From the NCBI GenBank assembly GCA_009780765.1, contig WQZK01000005.1, positions 1 through 30,748 of the forward strand: a DNA stretch of 30,748 bases. Direction: 5' to 3'. A program made the position numbers and the translations under genes. The DNA is from Defluviitaleaceae bacterium (GTDB lineage Bacteria; Bacillota; Clostridia; Lachnospirales; UBA5962). The notes under the pieces are model-generated. The model was not told where the DNA came from, did no database searches, and saw only the letters and a program-made list of their open reading frames with translations. Positions 1 to 10,983 of the stretch are shown here, piece after piece; within the stretch, counting starts at the first letter, position 1, and each line of letters begins with the position of its first letter.

Positions 1-3000
1 CATATGCTTTCATTGTTTTCAATATCCATTATAATCGGAAGATTATTAGCATACATACCTGCACTGTTCATAATTTCTTTTTTTGTTCGCCTTGAATAAG
101 GAGTAAAAACGCAAACTGTATTTTCACTTGTTATCTTTCCAACAAATAACATATATATTGAAAAGAAAAATTGGAAAAGTGTAATTTTTTTAATGTTAGT
201 AAGCTCAATAATTTTTTTTATACTAATATCTTCAAGCAATACAGCATGTTTGTCGTAAATATTTGAATCTTTTGCATTAGGCAACATTGGGAATTTCATA
301 TAAGGATAACCATGCTTAAATTCGTTTTGCCAGTATTCTTGCTGTTTAAAATATTCATTCGTTTTACTGTATTCTTCAATCCAAACAGCATAATCACAAA
401 AATCTATATAATCATCATCTGTTTCGTTTTCAAAATATAGGTCGAATAAATTTTTAACAAGAACTTTTAGCGTTGTACCGTCTGACACAATATGGTGAAT
501 GGCAAACAAGCATGCGTAACCTCCAGAGTCCGTTTTTATAATACTAAACGAACTAAGTGGCCCTTTTGAAAGCTCAAAATCTGGTAATAGCGAACTAATT
601 TGGTTTTCAATATCATCACACTTTTGAGATTCAATATAAAGTTCATGCAATATATCACCTTTTTTAATGACTTGACGTAAATCACCATCTTTAAACTTAA
701 ATACCGTATCAAAAATAGAATGTGTGTCTGTTAAAACTTTATAAGCTGAACCAAGCTTTTCAAGATCGATATTCCCCTTGATATAAAAAGCTAAGTAATT
801 TATATAGGCCGAATTTTTTTTGTTTAAAACACAATCCCAGTAAATTCTTTTCTGTTGTTCTACAGTAGGGTAATAATCTTTTTCCAAAGTTTTTGCTATT
901 TTTAAAATTCTTTTTCCACCTTGCATATTGATTAAATCAGACAATAATTCTATTGATGGCCTTTGAATTATATCTCTAAAAGAAATATTTATTCCAAATT
1001 TATTATATATTAAAGCCATAATTTTCATGATACTAATCGAATTTGCACCTAAATCATATAGATTATCTGATATGCCTATATGCTCTTTATCTAATACTTC
1101 CCCCCATATTTCTTTTAGAATATTTTGAGATTGTGTTGTTGGCAATACTCCTGTATCATTTGAATTTGTAGTTAATATCAAAGCTTGTTTATCAATTTTG
1201 CCATTGGCACTAATAGGAAACTTATCTACTTTATATATGTCCTTTGGCACCATATGAATTGGCATTTTATCAATACAAAGTTTTCTTATTTCTAAAACGG
1301 ATAAGTCACCTGTGTAAAACATTTTTAAAGACGTGCTATGATTATTATCAACATAAGGTATGATTACACAATGGCTAACGATATCAAGCGAATAAATTAA
1401 TGATAAAACTTCACCAACTTCTAAGCGTATACCATTTATCTTTATCTGTTCGTCTTTTCTGCCGATATACTCAACATTACCATCTTCATTAATATAACCA
1501 TAATCTCCCGTACAGTACACCATCCCATCTTTACCAAGATAAAATTTATTCTTATTATCGTCTGTTTCGTTTATGTAGCCATCAGAAACACCTGCTCCAC
1601 AAAAGCATATTTCTCCTATTTCGCCATCTGGCAATACTTGTTTTTCATCATTCATGATAAAAATATTCATATTTTGTATTGGTTTGCCAATTGGTATACT
1701 ATTTCTATCTATATCATGCGGAGTTATTTTGTAATGCAATGTATCATCTGAACACTCTGTTTGACCATATGCATTAATTAAATTAGCTTTTGGATGCCAC
1801 TCAAAAATATTTTTTACATATTGCGGTATAACTTTTTCTCCCGTTAGTAATATAGTTTTTAAATATGGCGAACGCCATTTATCTGATTGAATAGAAAGGT
1901 ATGCATTTAAAAAAGATGGTATTGTTGCAAAAATGCTAACCTTTTTACTTTCTAACATTTTGAAAAACATATACATATTTTTAATCAGTTCTTCTTGTAC
2001 AACAAATATCTTAGCACCAACAAACAAAGGTGAGAATATTTGCCAAATTGATGCCACAAAACTTAATCTAAAATTTTGACTAACTACATCATTACAGTTC
2101 ATGCCCGTTTCTTTTATTTTTGATAGTGCATGATTATATATGCCTTTATGCGTTAAAAATACACCTTTCGGCGTACCTGATGAGCCGGATGTAAACATGC
2201 AATAGGCATATGCATTTATATCAATATTCTTTTTTGTGTAATGCTTTTTTAAGCTCTTCTCTGCACTAACATTTTCATAAACTATAGTTTTGACAGATAG
2301 ATTAGCCGCTAATTGTGCCGTAGAACTATCACATAAAATTAGTCTTACATTAGCCGCCTTAATCATACTTTCAATTTTATCAATTTGCTTTTCGGAAGAG
2401 TCTATTGGTAAACATATTGCACCAATTTTTAATATACCTAATGTTGAAATAATCGCTTTTTCCGACCTTTGCATATAGCAAGCGATAACATTGCCATTTA
2501 TACAGTTATTTTCTTCAAGTATGTTTGCAATAATAGAAGATTTCTCTTCTAACTCCCAATAAGTTACCTGTATATCTTTAGATTCAATAGCAATCGAATT
2601 AGGAAAATCTTTAGTAGTAGTTGAAATTTTACTTAACAAACATTGCATTTTTTCCTGCTCATTTTCTAAAACATTAGATTCATAGACATTATCAGAATTG
2701 ACTATAGCATCCTCAACCACACCATTTTTAGTATTTATAAAATACTTTAGTATTCTAAGATATTCGCCTAGCATATTTTCTATAGTATTGCTACTAAATA
2801 ACTCTTCTGCATATTCAAATGCTACTGATATATGGTTATCAAATTCTATTATCTCAACAGATAAATCAAACTTAGGTGAAGCTTTGTCGTATTCATGCAG
2901 TTTTAAAAATTTATCTATCATGCTTAAAGATTCTTTTGATAGCTTTTGATACGAAAACATGTTGCTCAATAACGGATTATAACGCTCACCTAAATGTAAG

Positions 3001-5696
3001 TTTAGCTTATCAATTAACGATTCAAATGGAACTTCTTGATAACTAAAAGCAGATATAATACTTTGTTTTATATGCGTTATAAAATCAAGTATAGGTTCAT
3101 TTTTTTCTATCAGTATCAAAACAGGAAGTATGTTTGAAAACAACCCAACAGTATGTTCATATTCTTGACTCGGACGATTAAATACAGGAATACCAACCAA
3201 CAAATCTTTTCTTTTTGTTTCTTGATACAATAAAATAGCGTAGGCAGAAAGCAAAAGCATCTGGCTAGTTACCTGAAAATAATTACATGCTGACTTAAAG
3301 TCTTCTATAAATTCATCTTCAATTTTTACATAAATTCGCTTCGCTGTGCCACCCAAGTTTTTTGTTCTTTTGTAATCATGTGGCAACTCAAGGTAGTTTA
3401 GGTTGCTTTTTAGCATTAATGTAATTTCTTCTTCTTTACATTTATAATCACTTGTATCCATAAGTTGCTTTTGGTAATTGCAATACTCATAATAAGGCAA
3501 TTTTTCTTGATCTATAGGTATCCCGCTAATTAACTTGCATAAATCATTTAAAAGAATTTGAAGGCTTAACCCATCAATTATCATGTGGCTTATATCAATA
3601 ATTAACCATGATTTACCTGATACGCCTTTAATAAATATAACCTGCATAAGAGGGTAATTTTCTGGTTCGAAAGGTTTTGCATGTGCTTCATAAATTTTAC
3701 ATACATTAGAAAAATCGCAGATGTCTTCTTGATTTATATGTATAACATTTGGTTTAACATCTCTGTTTTCTTTTATGTGCAATTCAAAATCTTCAAACTT
3801 AAAGCTAGAATTTAAAATTTTGTGAGATATAACAAGTTCGCTAATAATCTTATCAACTTGGATACTTGACATTGCAACACTTAGTTCTAGAAAAATAGGG
3901 TTGTTGTAAGCATGGCTATCTGGTGCGGATAAAAAGGCAAAATATATTCCTTTTTGCTGTATACTTGCCGATACTTTCTTAGTATGCTTTATACTCAAAA
4001 TCTCTTTATCCTGTGTTTCTGCTGTATTTTCGTTAATCAACTCTATTGTAGAAATAAATTTTTTTATCATTTGTTGTATGCTATCATTTGTGAAAAACAT
4101 ATTAAGCGGTAAATCAACATTGAAATTCTTATAAACAGCAAATTTTATTTTCATTGCTGTAATTGACTCCCCACCTAATTCCAAAAAGCTTTTGTCATTT
4201 TGAAGTATAGGTATATTTAGCATATTTTTAATAATCTCAATTATCCCATGCTCAACTCTATGATTAAAACTTTCATTTAATAAATAATTCTTCATATTAG
4301 ACACTTCCGTTTTTCCACTCTCTATCAAGCTATTGTATGAACCTTGTTTAAGAAATAAATTTATAGTATTCGGTAGCAATTCTTTAGGGTTACTTTCAAG
4401 AAGCAAATCAATTATCGTATATAAGCGTTCTAAAATTAAATTTGCTGCCTTATCATCAAAGATATCACAATTATATTGCAATTTAATATCACAAGTTATA
4501 TTATCATTTATGAACAATACTAAATTATAATTTGTGTGTTCGCGTACATTAATTGATGATATTTCTATATATTCTTGTACTAGTGATGGAATTGGATAAT
4601 TTTCTATAATTACTAACGATTGAATAGGGTTAATTGTTTCAGTTATACTTTTAACTTCTGGTATACTTATATTTTGATTAATTAATACATCAATATAATA
4701 TTTCTTTAAATAATCAAATAAGTCTGCTTTACTTTTCATAGTTTCAAAATTTACACGAATTGGTATTACATGTGCAAACATTCCAATCATCTGGTTTATA
4801 CCCTCTATAGGTATAGTCCTTCCACTATCAATAGCACCAAATACCACATCCGAAATATCAAACATTTCTTTTAGTACTAGTGCCCACGCTGCAGAAATTA
4901 AGCTTGATAAAGTGATTTGATTTTTTTTAACATAGCTATTGATTTTATCTATTCTGCTTGATGTTAGTTCTTTTATTATAGTTTTAAATGAAATAGAATT
5001 GTAAACCTTATTGCATATAGGCAATTTAAACCATGCACAATTTGAAAGTTTGCCTTTCCAAAACTCTATGAGCTCATTTTTATCAAGTTTTTCGCTATCT
5101 GAGATATGTCTTATATATTTTTTATATTCATCATAATATATAATATCATTAGAGCCCATATTAGACTTTAATTTAGAGTAAGTTTCTAATATCCTATTCA
5201 GTAATATTGCATTACTCCATCCATCTAATAGAATATGATGAAATTTTACAACCATATAAAGCTTGTTTGCCGATGTTGAGTAAAATCTAAATATAATCGG
5301 CTTAATTGATATATCTATTTCTTCGTTATAGAGTTTATTGAACTCATACCCTACATCATTATCCCCTAAGTCAATCCAATCAATATCAGCTAAAACTTTT
5401 TTTAAAACAACTTGAATAGGTGAACTTAATTTTTCCCAAGCAAAAACACTTTTAAGGATATAGTCGTTGTTACACACTAACTGGATCGACTTTTCCATTG
5501 TCTCTTTGTCTATGCTAAGATCCCCAACTACCTTACTGTTTAAGCGTGCACTAGGCTCTATAACGTATTCATACTGCTCATAATAAACTCTAGAATCATT
5601 GTCATATAAATAGTGAAATAATATACCAGTCTGAGTTTTGGTTAATGGCAAAATATTTTCAATGTTAGATTTTGATAGAACGTTAAGGCTATCCAC
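1..5696 (-). CDS. NRPS, C-PCP-C-A-PCP-C (3' end outside window)
   Basis: Open reading frame from a GTG start (5696) through base 1 with no stop; at least 1,898 residues. The ATG two bases upstream (5698) hits a stop after 18 codons, so GTG is used, behind GGAG overlapping the previous gene's end. Domains in order: C1 with an intact HHILLDG (His153-154); PCP1 with LGGESI, phosphopantetheine Ser511; C2 with SHMIIDG (first His is Ser703, catalytic His704 kept); A with FTSGSSGTPKG near residue 1166; PCP2 with LGANSI, Ser1553; C3 with HHIVSDG (His1734), running off the edge. There is no A domain between C1 and PCP1. Aligning the A domain to PheA gives pocket residues V-A-W-A-L-T-A-D-D; Asp235, which holds the alpha-amine, is Val. 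The N-terminus resembles a communication-mediating acceptor helix, matching an upstream partner that ends in an E domain. It should extend the D-Asn chain. Confidence 0.95.
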   Translation of the reverse strand, partial: MDSLNVLSKSNIENILPLTKTQTGILFHYLYDNDSRVYYEQYEYVIEPSARLNSKVVGDLSIDKETMEKSIQLVCNNDYILKSVFAWEKLSSPIQVVLKKVLADIDWIDLGDNDVGYEFNKLYNEEIDISIKPIIFRFYSTSANKLYMVVKFHHILLDGWSNAILLNRILETYSKLKSNMGSNDIIYYDEYKKYIRHISDSEKLDKNELIEFWKGKLSNCAWFKLPICNKVYNSISFKTIIKELTSSRIDKINSYVKKNQITLSSLISAAWALVLKEMFDISDVVFGAIDSGRTIPIEGINQMIGMFAHVIPIRVNFETMKSKADLFDYLKKYYIDVLINQNISIPEVKSITETINPIQSLVIIENYPIPSLVQEYIEISSINVREHTNYNLVLFINDNITCDIKLQYNCDIFDDKAANLILERLYTIIDLLLESNPKELLPNTINLFLKQGSYNSLIESGKTEVSNMKNYLLNESFNHRVEHGIIEIIKNMLNIPILQNDKSFLELGGESITAMKIKFAVYKNFNVDLPLNMFFTNDSIQQMIKKFISTIELINENTAETQDKEILSIKHTKKVSASIQQKGIYFAFLSAPDSHAYNNPIFLELSVAMSSIQVDKIISELVISHKILNSSFKFEDFELHIKENRDVKPNVIHINQEDICDFSNVCKIYEAHAKPFEPENYPLMQVIFIKGVSGKSWLIIDISHMIIDGLSLQILLNDLCKLISGIPIDQEKLPYYEYCNYQKQLMDTSDYKCKEEEITLMLKSNLNYLELPHDYKRTKNLGGTAKRIYVKIEDEFIEDFKSACNYFQVTSQMLLLSAYAILLYQETKRKDLLVGIPVFNRPSQEYEHTVGLFSNILPVLILIEKNEPILDFITHIKQSIISAFSYQEVPFESLIDKLNLHLGERYNPLLSNMFSYQKLSKESLSMIDKFLKLHEYDKASPKFDLSVEIIEFDNHISVAFEYAEELFSSNTIENMLGEYLRILKYFINTKNGVVEDAIVNSDNVYESNVLENEQEKMQCLLSKISTTTKDFPNSIAIESKDIQVTYWELEEKSSIIANILEENNCINGNVIACYMQRSEKAIISTLGILKIGAICLPIDSSEKQIDKIESMIKAANVRLILCDSSTAQLAANLSVKTIVYENVSAEKSLKKHYTKKNIDINAYAYCMFTSGSSGTPKGVFLTHKGIYNHALSKIKETGMNCNDVVSQNFRLSFVASIWQIFSPLFVGAKIFVVQEELIKNMYMFFKMLESKKVSIFATIPSFLNAYLSIQSDKWRSPYLKTILLTGEKVIPQYVKNIFEWHPKANLINAYGQTECSDDTLHYKITPHDIDRNSIPIGKPIQNMNIFIMNDEKQVLPDGEIGEICFCGAGVSDGYINETDDNKNKFYLGKDGMVYCTGDYGYINEDGNVEYIGRKDEQIKINGIRLEVGEVLSLIYSLDIVSHCVIIPYVDNNHSTSLKMFYTGDLSVLEIRKLCIDKMPIHMVPKDIYKVDKFPISANGKIDKQALILTTNSNDTGVLPTTQSQNILKEIWGEVLDKEHIGISDNLYDLGANSISIMKIMALIYNKFGINISFRDIIQRPSIELLSDLINMQGGKRILKIAKTLEKDYYPTVEQQKRIYWDCVLNKKNSAYINYLAFYIKGNIDLEKLGSAYKVLTDTHSIFDTVFKFKDGDLRQVIKKGDILHELYIESQKCDDIENQISSLLPDFELSKGPLSSFSIIKTDSGGYACLFAIHHIVSDGTTLKVLVKNLFDLYFENETDDDYIDFCDYAVWIEEYSKTNEYFKQQEYWQNEFKHGYPYMKFPMLPNAKDSNIYDKHAVLLEDISIKKIIELTNIKKITLFQFFFSIYMLFVGKITSENTVCVFTPYSRRTKKEIMNSAGMYANNLPIIMDIENNESI

Positions 5697-5698
5697 AT

Positions 5699-8600
5699 TT
5701 ATTCTCCTTCGCTAAATAAATAACTAAGCTCTTCTTCAGAGATATTTACTAGCTCAAATTCTTCTGCTCGCAAATATGTAAATTTTTGGTTGAAACAATG
5801 CTCAAATACCATCTCAATTTTATTAGTAAATAAAGATAGTATTTTTTCGGTTTGATTTTTATCATTGTTAGATTTAAGGCAACGCACATATAAAGTTTCG
5901 TTTATGCAATAGCATACAATCTCTAAATCACATGAAGGGTCTGATGATGGTACTATTTGCTCTAGTTCAAAAAACTCATATTCTTTTACTATATCACCTA
6001 TATAATTAAAGCGTAATTTAGAATTAATATTGTGATAGGCATCGTTATTATATAGTAAATATCCTGTTCCGTTGTTAGGAATTTTTCTGTACTCATTTTT
6101 CGTCCTTATAATTCGTTCATTAAGAGATACATTATCGTTTTTTACAATATACGGGTATATGGCTGTAAACCAACCAATAGTATCATAAAATGAATATCGC
6201 TTATCATTCGAGTGGCGACCGTGGCTTTCAAGCTCAATGGCAAAAGAATTCTGCTGTGTTAGTTCACAACATGCACTTTCAAGTGCAACAAGAAGCAACT
6301 CAAATGTAGTTGTGTTATATGATTGATTTGCTTTTTCTAAATACCTGTTTGTCCACTCTAGTTTGTAAGGTATGGCCTCATTTTCATGTGTTTTCAACTT
6401 ACTAATTAAATCATTTGTTTTTACAATTTTACAATAACAGTTATCTAATAGGCTATTTTCTTTAACATATCTAAAACCTTCAATGTTTTTGGTTTTATCC
6501 CAATACTCACTTTCTTCTTTTGATATAGTGCGATTCAAAGTTTGTTTAACCCATACTTCATATGCACTTCTGTATGGCAATTGCAGTTGATTTTGTTCGA
6601 TTTGTTGCTTCAATAATGCATCTATATCATTTAACAATATCACACCAGAAACCATATCAAATATAATATGGTGAAATGATAGTAGCCACGTAAGCTTTCG
6701 TTCGGATTTAATAAGGCAACCTGAAGCAAGACAATTATATATATCTATTTTATTTGCAAGTTCTTTTTGCTTTTCTTTGATAAGTACTTCTAGTGATATG
6801 CAATCATGCTCATCAAGCTTTACTTGCTCCATTTCATATGTATGTTGCAAATATTTCATCATACCATTGTCTGCCATAACCAAGTTTAATGCACTATGGT
6901 GTTTTAATAAAAACGAGAACAATTCTTTAAAATTAACTTTATCTCCTATATTTATATTCAAATCAAGCTGTAATGAAATCACATAATCGTTTTTATCTAT
7001 AAGATCATTTCTCATAAACCAGTTATGAATGGGTGCTAATTCAACATAATCCGAATAATCTTCATAATCTTCATAATCTGTTACATTTCTGCTCATAAAT
7101 TTAACCATTTCGTCAAATTTAGGATGCAATAATATATCTGCAACATTTAATTGGTAGCCATCTTGCTTTAGTATAGATGATAATTCGATGGCCTTTATCG
7201 AATCTCCCCCCATGTAAAAGAAGTTATTATAATCTTCCGACTTATTTCCAAAAAGTTTTTTTATATTTTTTAGTAAAATTGTATACTCATCAGTATGTTT
7301 TTCCGTTTTTTCACTAGGCCTTAACCAATTTTCCACAGGCATGAGCTTTTGTTTATCGACCTTTCCATTTTTGTTTAGCGGAAATTCATCTAATCTAATA
7401 AATATGGAAGGAATCATGTACAAAGGAAGATAGTTAGCCAAATATTGTCTTAACTCATTTTCTTCAAACAATACATTTGATGTATAATATGATACAAGTA
7501 ACATCGTTCCTTCTACTTGGCAAGCCATAACAAGTGCTTCCTTTATATGACGGTGTTTTTTAATTCTATATTCAATTTCACCACATTCAACACGATTACC
7601 ATTGATTTTTACTTGCTCGTCGATACGCCCTAAAAACTCAATTACTTGCTTATCAACAAACCTAGCTTTATCTCCTGTTTTATATAGCCTTCCAAACTTT
7701 TCATGCTCAATAAAAACTTCGTTTGTTAAAGCTGGGTTATTATAATATCCCTTTGCTAGGCTTTTGCCCGCCAAATATAACTCACCAACAACATAATCCG
7801 GCACTGCCTCAAGTTGTTTATTTAGTATATAGGATTTCATATTATATATTGGTTTGCCAATAGGCACATATTCGAAGTCTACATCACGGCAATACTTATG
7901 AATAATACAACCTACAGTTGCCTCGGTTGGCCCATATTCATTATATATCTCAACTTTTTGTTTAAACGCATCACTTACATCCCCTGCTAGCTTAGGTGCT
8001 AATTGCTCGCCTCCAACAATCATCTTCCTCAAAATATTGCCTGTATAATCTTCTAAACAATCTAACAAAGCTAAGTGAGAAGGTGTAAGTTTTATTATAG
8101 TGCATACATTTCTACTAATTATTTCTTTAATAATATTGTCATGATTCTCAAGGTTAATAATAATTGCTTTACCGCCTGTTATTATTGGCAAAAAAATAGA
8201 TGTAATTGTTAAATCAAATGCAATTGAAGAATAAAAAGCATATGTATCTTTGTCATCTACACTATAAGCATCTTTTGCCCAAACAAGGTAATTGTATAAG
8301 GCTGAATGATCTACCATAACTCCTTTGGGTGCTCCTGTAGAGCCTGATGTATAAATAATGTAGGCAGTATCATCAGTTTTAATGTCCCTATAGATGAGAT
8401 TTTCTGTATCAGAAAACTCATCTCTTATTAAAATATCATTTATTTTATTTAACGAAACGAACTTACAAGAAAAATTTCTGCTTTCTAATGAATCAATATT
8501 TGTTAGCAAAAGCTCCAAGTTTGATGATTCTATAATTTCTTTATTCCTATTTATTGGCATATTTGCATCAAGCGGCAAAAAAGTATACCCAGCTTTTAAA

Positions 8601-10189
8601 ATGGCCAAGATACAAACTATGACATCAATAGAATGTGTAAAAATGATGCCAACACAACTCTTGTGCGGTATGCCAAGTGTAAGAATATAATCTCTTAAAG
8701 AGTTAGACTTTTGGTCAAGCTCTTTATAAGTAATTTTCTGGTTTTCGTGTATAATACATTCATTTTCAGGCCATTTTCTTGCTGCATCAGCATATAAGTC
8801 TAACACTGTTTTATTGCTTTCATACTCAACTTTAGTATTGTTAAATTTATTAAGCCAATTGTCTATTTTCAAAGGTTCTTCTAAGTATAAATTTGAAAAA
8901 AGCTTATGTGGTTCACTTATTATTTGAAAGATAATATTTTGAATATACCCCATCATTGCATCTACCTGCTGACATCTATAAATGCTCGTTAAATAGTCAA
9001 TATCTATACTAAAACCTTTACCTATATCCCAATTACGAACAATCATCTGCATAGGATAAGATTGCTCTTCATTAAACAATTCATCAACCTTAATTCTTCC
9101 ATCTACAGCTTCTGTATCAAATTGTGTTCCATAATAATTCACGTGAACACTATCATTTCGCAAATTTTTATAGCCTAGGTTTTTATTTTGTTCTTGTAAC
9201 AAATAAAGCGGAAACTTTGAGTGTGCATAGCTTTTTCCCACAAGTTTTTGAATGTCCAGCAAAACTTCAGTCAGCGAGTTTTCTTTATTTATACTTCCAA
9301 ATACAGGTATAGACTGAACAAACATACCTACAATCTCTCTGTCTTGTTTTGTATGCCTCCCTAAAATTGGTGTATATACATGAAAATCATTTTTATTGTT
9401 AAATAATAATTCAAATAATATATATACACCTTGAAAAAATATACTATACCATATACCGTTACTTTTACAATACTTCGATATTTTTTCTGTAATTTCTTTT
9501 CCAAGAAATATTGTCTTGCGAATTGCATTATTGTTAACATTTATAACACCGTGAAAAGCTTCATCTGTATATAAAATAGAGTTCCAGTACTCTTCATCCC
9601 TCGCTTTACGTGGCGAACTTAAATACTTATTTTCTCGCTCTATATACGATAATATGCTATGTTTAGCACAAGCTTCATAACTATGGCCTGATATTATTTC
9701 ATTATATTTTTTGAGAATGGTATTGCTAATAATCTGCATAGACCATCCATCTACTATAATATGGTGGGCAACAAGTGCAAAGCCATAATTTTTCTCATCT
9801 ATTTTTAAAATAAATATACGATACAGCTCTTCCAACATATTAAATGGTTCAAACAGTTCTTTTGTACACCATTTTTTGACTTCTTCAATAGGGTGGTTAA
9901 AATTACTAAAATCTTTTATCTCTACTTGCTTTACATCAGGAGAAAAATATTGTTTTGGAATATTATCCTTTACATATATGCGAGTTTTAAATGCATCATG
10001 AAACTCAATCAAGTGTTGTATGGCTTTTTGCAACCCTTCTAAATCTTTATAGCCATGCACAACACCTCCAATTTGAAACATTTTTGATAAAGGAAACAAT
10101 GCCTGCTTTTTCCATATATTATGCTGTGCTAGAGTTAGTGGGTGGTATAAAGATTCTGCTATTCCCTTTTTTATATGTTGTGCATTCAT
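5699..10189 (-). CDS. NRPS, starter C-A(Asn)-PCP-E
   Basis: About 1,496 residues from the ATG at 10189, which follows AAGAGTGA; an in-frame GTG at 10198 overlaps the HAD stop and is the alternative (numbering here is from that GTG). The C domain opens with PLTLAQHNIW and an IGG stretch typical of starter C domains and has HHIIVDGWS (His145-146). The A domain (about 465-955) has IYTSGSTGAPKG. My PheA alignment reads D-L-T-K-I-G-E-V-G, one residue from the familiar asparagine code DLTKLGEVGK. PCP has GGDSI, Ser1000. The C-terminal domain is an epimerase: PIHNWF, FHHIIFD (His1176-1177), ESHGR, GWFTAIYP, NNGTGY and FNYIGD match E motifs 1, 2, 4, 5, 6 and 7. An acidic DYEDYEDYSDY linker joins PCP and E. 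Predicted product: N-acyl-D-asparaginyl-S-PCP, the same architecture and output as colibactin ClbN. The end overlaps the ribosome binding site of the next NRPS. Confidence 0.95.
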   Translation of the reverse strand: MNAQHIKKGIAESLYHPLTLAQHNIWKKQALFPLSKMFQIGGVVHGYKDLEGLQKAIQHLIEFHDAFKTRIYVKDNIPKQYFSPDVKQVEIKDFSNFNHPIEEVKKWCTKELFEPFNMLEELYRIFILKIDEKNYGFALVAHHIIVDGWSMQIISNTILKKYNEIISGHSYEACAKHSILSYIERENKYLSSPRKARDEEYWNSILYTDEAFHGVINVNNNAIRKTIFLGKEITEKISKYCKSNGIWYSIFFQGVYILFELLFNNKNDFHVYTPILGRHTKQDREIVGMFVQSIPVFGSINKENSLTEVLLDIQKLVGKSYAHSKFPLYLLQEQNKNLGYKNLRNDSVHVNYYGTQFDTEAVDGRIKVDELFNEEQSYPMQMIVRNWDIGKGFSIDIDYLTSIYRCQQVDAMMGYIQNIIFQIISEPHKLFSNLYLEEPLKIDNWLNKFNNTKVEYESNKTVLDLYADAARKWPENECIIHENQKITYKELDQKSNSLRDYILTLGIPHKSCVGIIFTHSIDVIVCILAILKAGYTFLPLDANMPINRNKEIIESSNLELLLTNIDSLESRNFSCKFVSLNKINDILIRDEFSDTENLIYRDIKTDDTAYIIYTSGSTGAPKGVMVDHSALYNYLVWAKDAYSVDDKDTYAFYSSIAFDLTITSIFLPIITGGKAIIINLENHDNIIKEIISRNVCTIIKLTPSHLALLDCLEDYTGNILRKMIVGGEQLAPKLAGDVSDAFKQKVEIYNEYGPTEATVGCIIHKYCRDVDFEYVPIGKPIYNMKSYILNKQLEAVPDYVVGELYLAGKSLAKGYYNNPALTNEVFIEHEKFGRLYKTGDKARFVDKQVIEFLGRIDEQVKINGNRVECGEIEYRIKKHRHIKEALVMACQVEGTMLLVSYYTSNVLFEENELRQYLANYLPLYMIPSIFIRLDEFPLNKNGKVDKQKLMPVENWLRPSEKTEKHTDEYTILLKNIKKLFGNKSEDYNNFFYMGGDSIKAIELSSILKQDGYQLNVADILLHPKFDEMVKFMSRNVTDYEDYEDYSDYVELAPIHNWFMRNDLIDKNDYVISLQLDLNINIGDKVNFKELFSFLLKHHSALNLVMADNGMMKYLQHTYEMEQVKLDEHDCISLEVLIKEKQKELANKIDIYNCLASGCLIKSERKLTWLLSFHHIIFDMVSGVILLNDIDALLKQQIEQNQLQLPYRSAYEVWVKQTLNRTISKEESEYWDKTKNIEGFRYVKENSLLDNCYCKIVKTNDLISKLKTHENEAIPYKLEWTNRYLEKANQSYNTTTFELLLVALESACCELTQQNSFAIELESHGRHSNDKRYSFYDTIGWFTAIYPYIVKNDNVSLNERIIRTKNEYRKIPNNGTGYLLYNNDAYHNINSKLRFNYIGDIVKEYEFFELEQIVPSSDPSCDLEIVCYCINETLYVRCLKSNNDKNQTEKILSLFTNKIEMVFEHCFNQKFTYLRAEEFELVNISEEELSYLFSEGE

Positions 10190-10194
10190 ATTAA

Positions 10195-10983
10195 TCACTC
10201 TTTTCTCATTTCACCTTTAATAATGTTTGCTATCTCATAATTATCTATACACATATCTGCAATCTGTAAAATAGGCTCAATCGATCCAGTAAGTGCAACT
10301 TTTACTCCAACGCGTTTAAACATATTAATATCGTTGTAATCATTTGCAAAAAAAACTATTTCATTTTCTTTAATCAAATTATGCTTGCCAATATATTCAA
10401 GGCATATCTCTTTGTCGGCAACTTTGTTAAAAGCTTTTATCCAATAATTGTTCATCTTAATAATATAAAAATTTGATAACCAATTACATGTATTTTCGTC
10501 ATTTTTTAAAGAAAATTTCTTTAGTATTTCATTCGCATGTAGGCCCTGTTTTGACATAAAATAAACACAAGATAGTTCATCATCACTTCTATTGGTAAAT
10601 TGCCTTAATTCTGGCTTAAATGCCGAAATAAACATCTTTTTTCCGATAATAGTTTCAGAAACATAATAATTTCCAAATTCCTCTACAAAATACAATTCAT
10701 CTTCATACAAATTACAAAAATTAGAATATATTGCATTTGGAAACTTAGTATACGGAATAATCTTTTTATCAACATATATCTGATTACCATTTAATAAAAA
10801 ACAAGGCATATTAGGTTTTATCATATCTATATACCGTTTACTCTCTATATAGGATCTGCCTGTAGCCAAGCCTACTTTCCCACCCAAAGCCATAAATTCT
10901 GTTATAGCTTTAAGGTTTCTTTCGGTTATATTTTCATGATGGTCAAGCAATGATCCATCTAAATCAAAATACAATACCCTCAT
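10195..10983 (-). CDS. Cof-type HAD phosphatase
   Basis: 262 residues. Motif I is FDLDGSLLD (nucleophile Asp7, acid Asp9); motif IV is ANDYNDINM near the C-terminus; the region between fits a type IIB (Cof) cap. Family members remove phosphate from sugar phosphates and similar small molecules. The ATG overlaps the stop of the upstream radical SAM gene (TTATGA), and its own stop overlaps the possible GTG start of the NRPS, so all three are probably translationally coupled. Inference: it dephosphorylates a sugar- or cyclitol-phosphate made with the ROK kinase and the sugar phosphate cyclase of this operon; NtdB in Bacillus kanosamine synthesis is a precedent for a Cof-type enzyme in such a role. 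The substrate cannot be read from sequence. Confidence 0.9.
   Translation of the reverse strand: MRVLYFDLDGSLLDHHENITERNLKAITEFMALGGKVGLATGRSYIESKRYIDMIKPNMPCFLLNGNQIYVDKKIIPYTKFPNAIYSNFCNLYEDELYFVEEFGNYYVSETIIGKKMFISAFKPELRQFTNRSDDELSCVYFMSKQGLHANEILKKFSLKNDENTCNWLSNFYIIKMNNYWIKAFNKVADKEICLEYIGKHNLIKENEIVFFANDYNDINMFKRVGVKVALTGSIEPILQIADMCIDNYEIANIIKGEMRKE

Noticed and set aside
5642..5698. ATG at 5698 as the start of the second NRPS
   Set aside because: This frame stops after 18 codons; the NRPS reading frame begins with the overlapping GTG at 5696.
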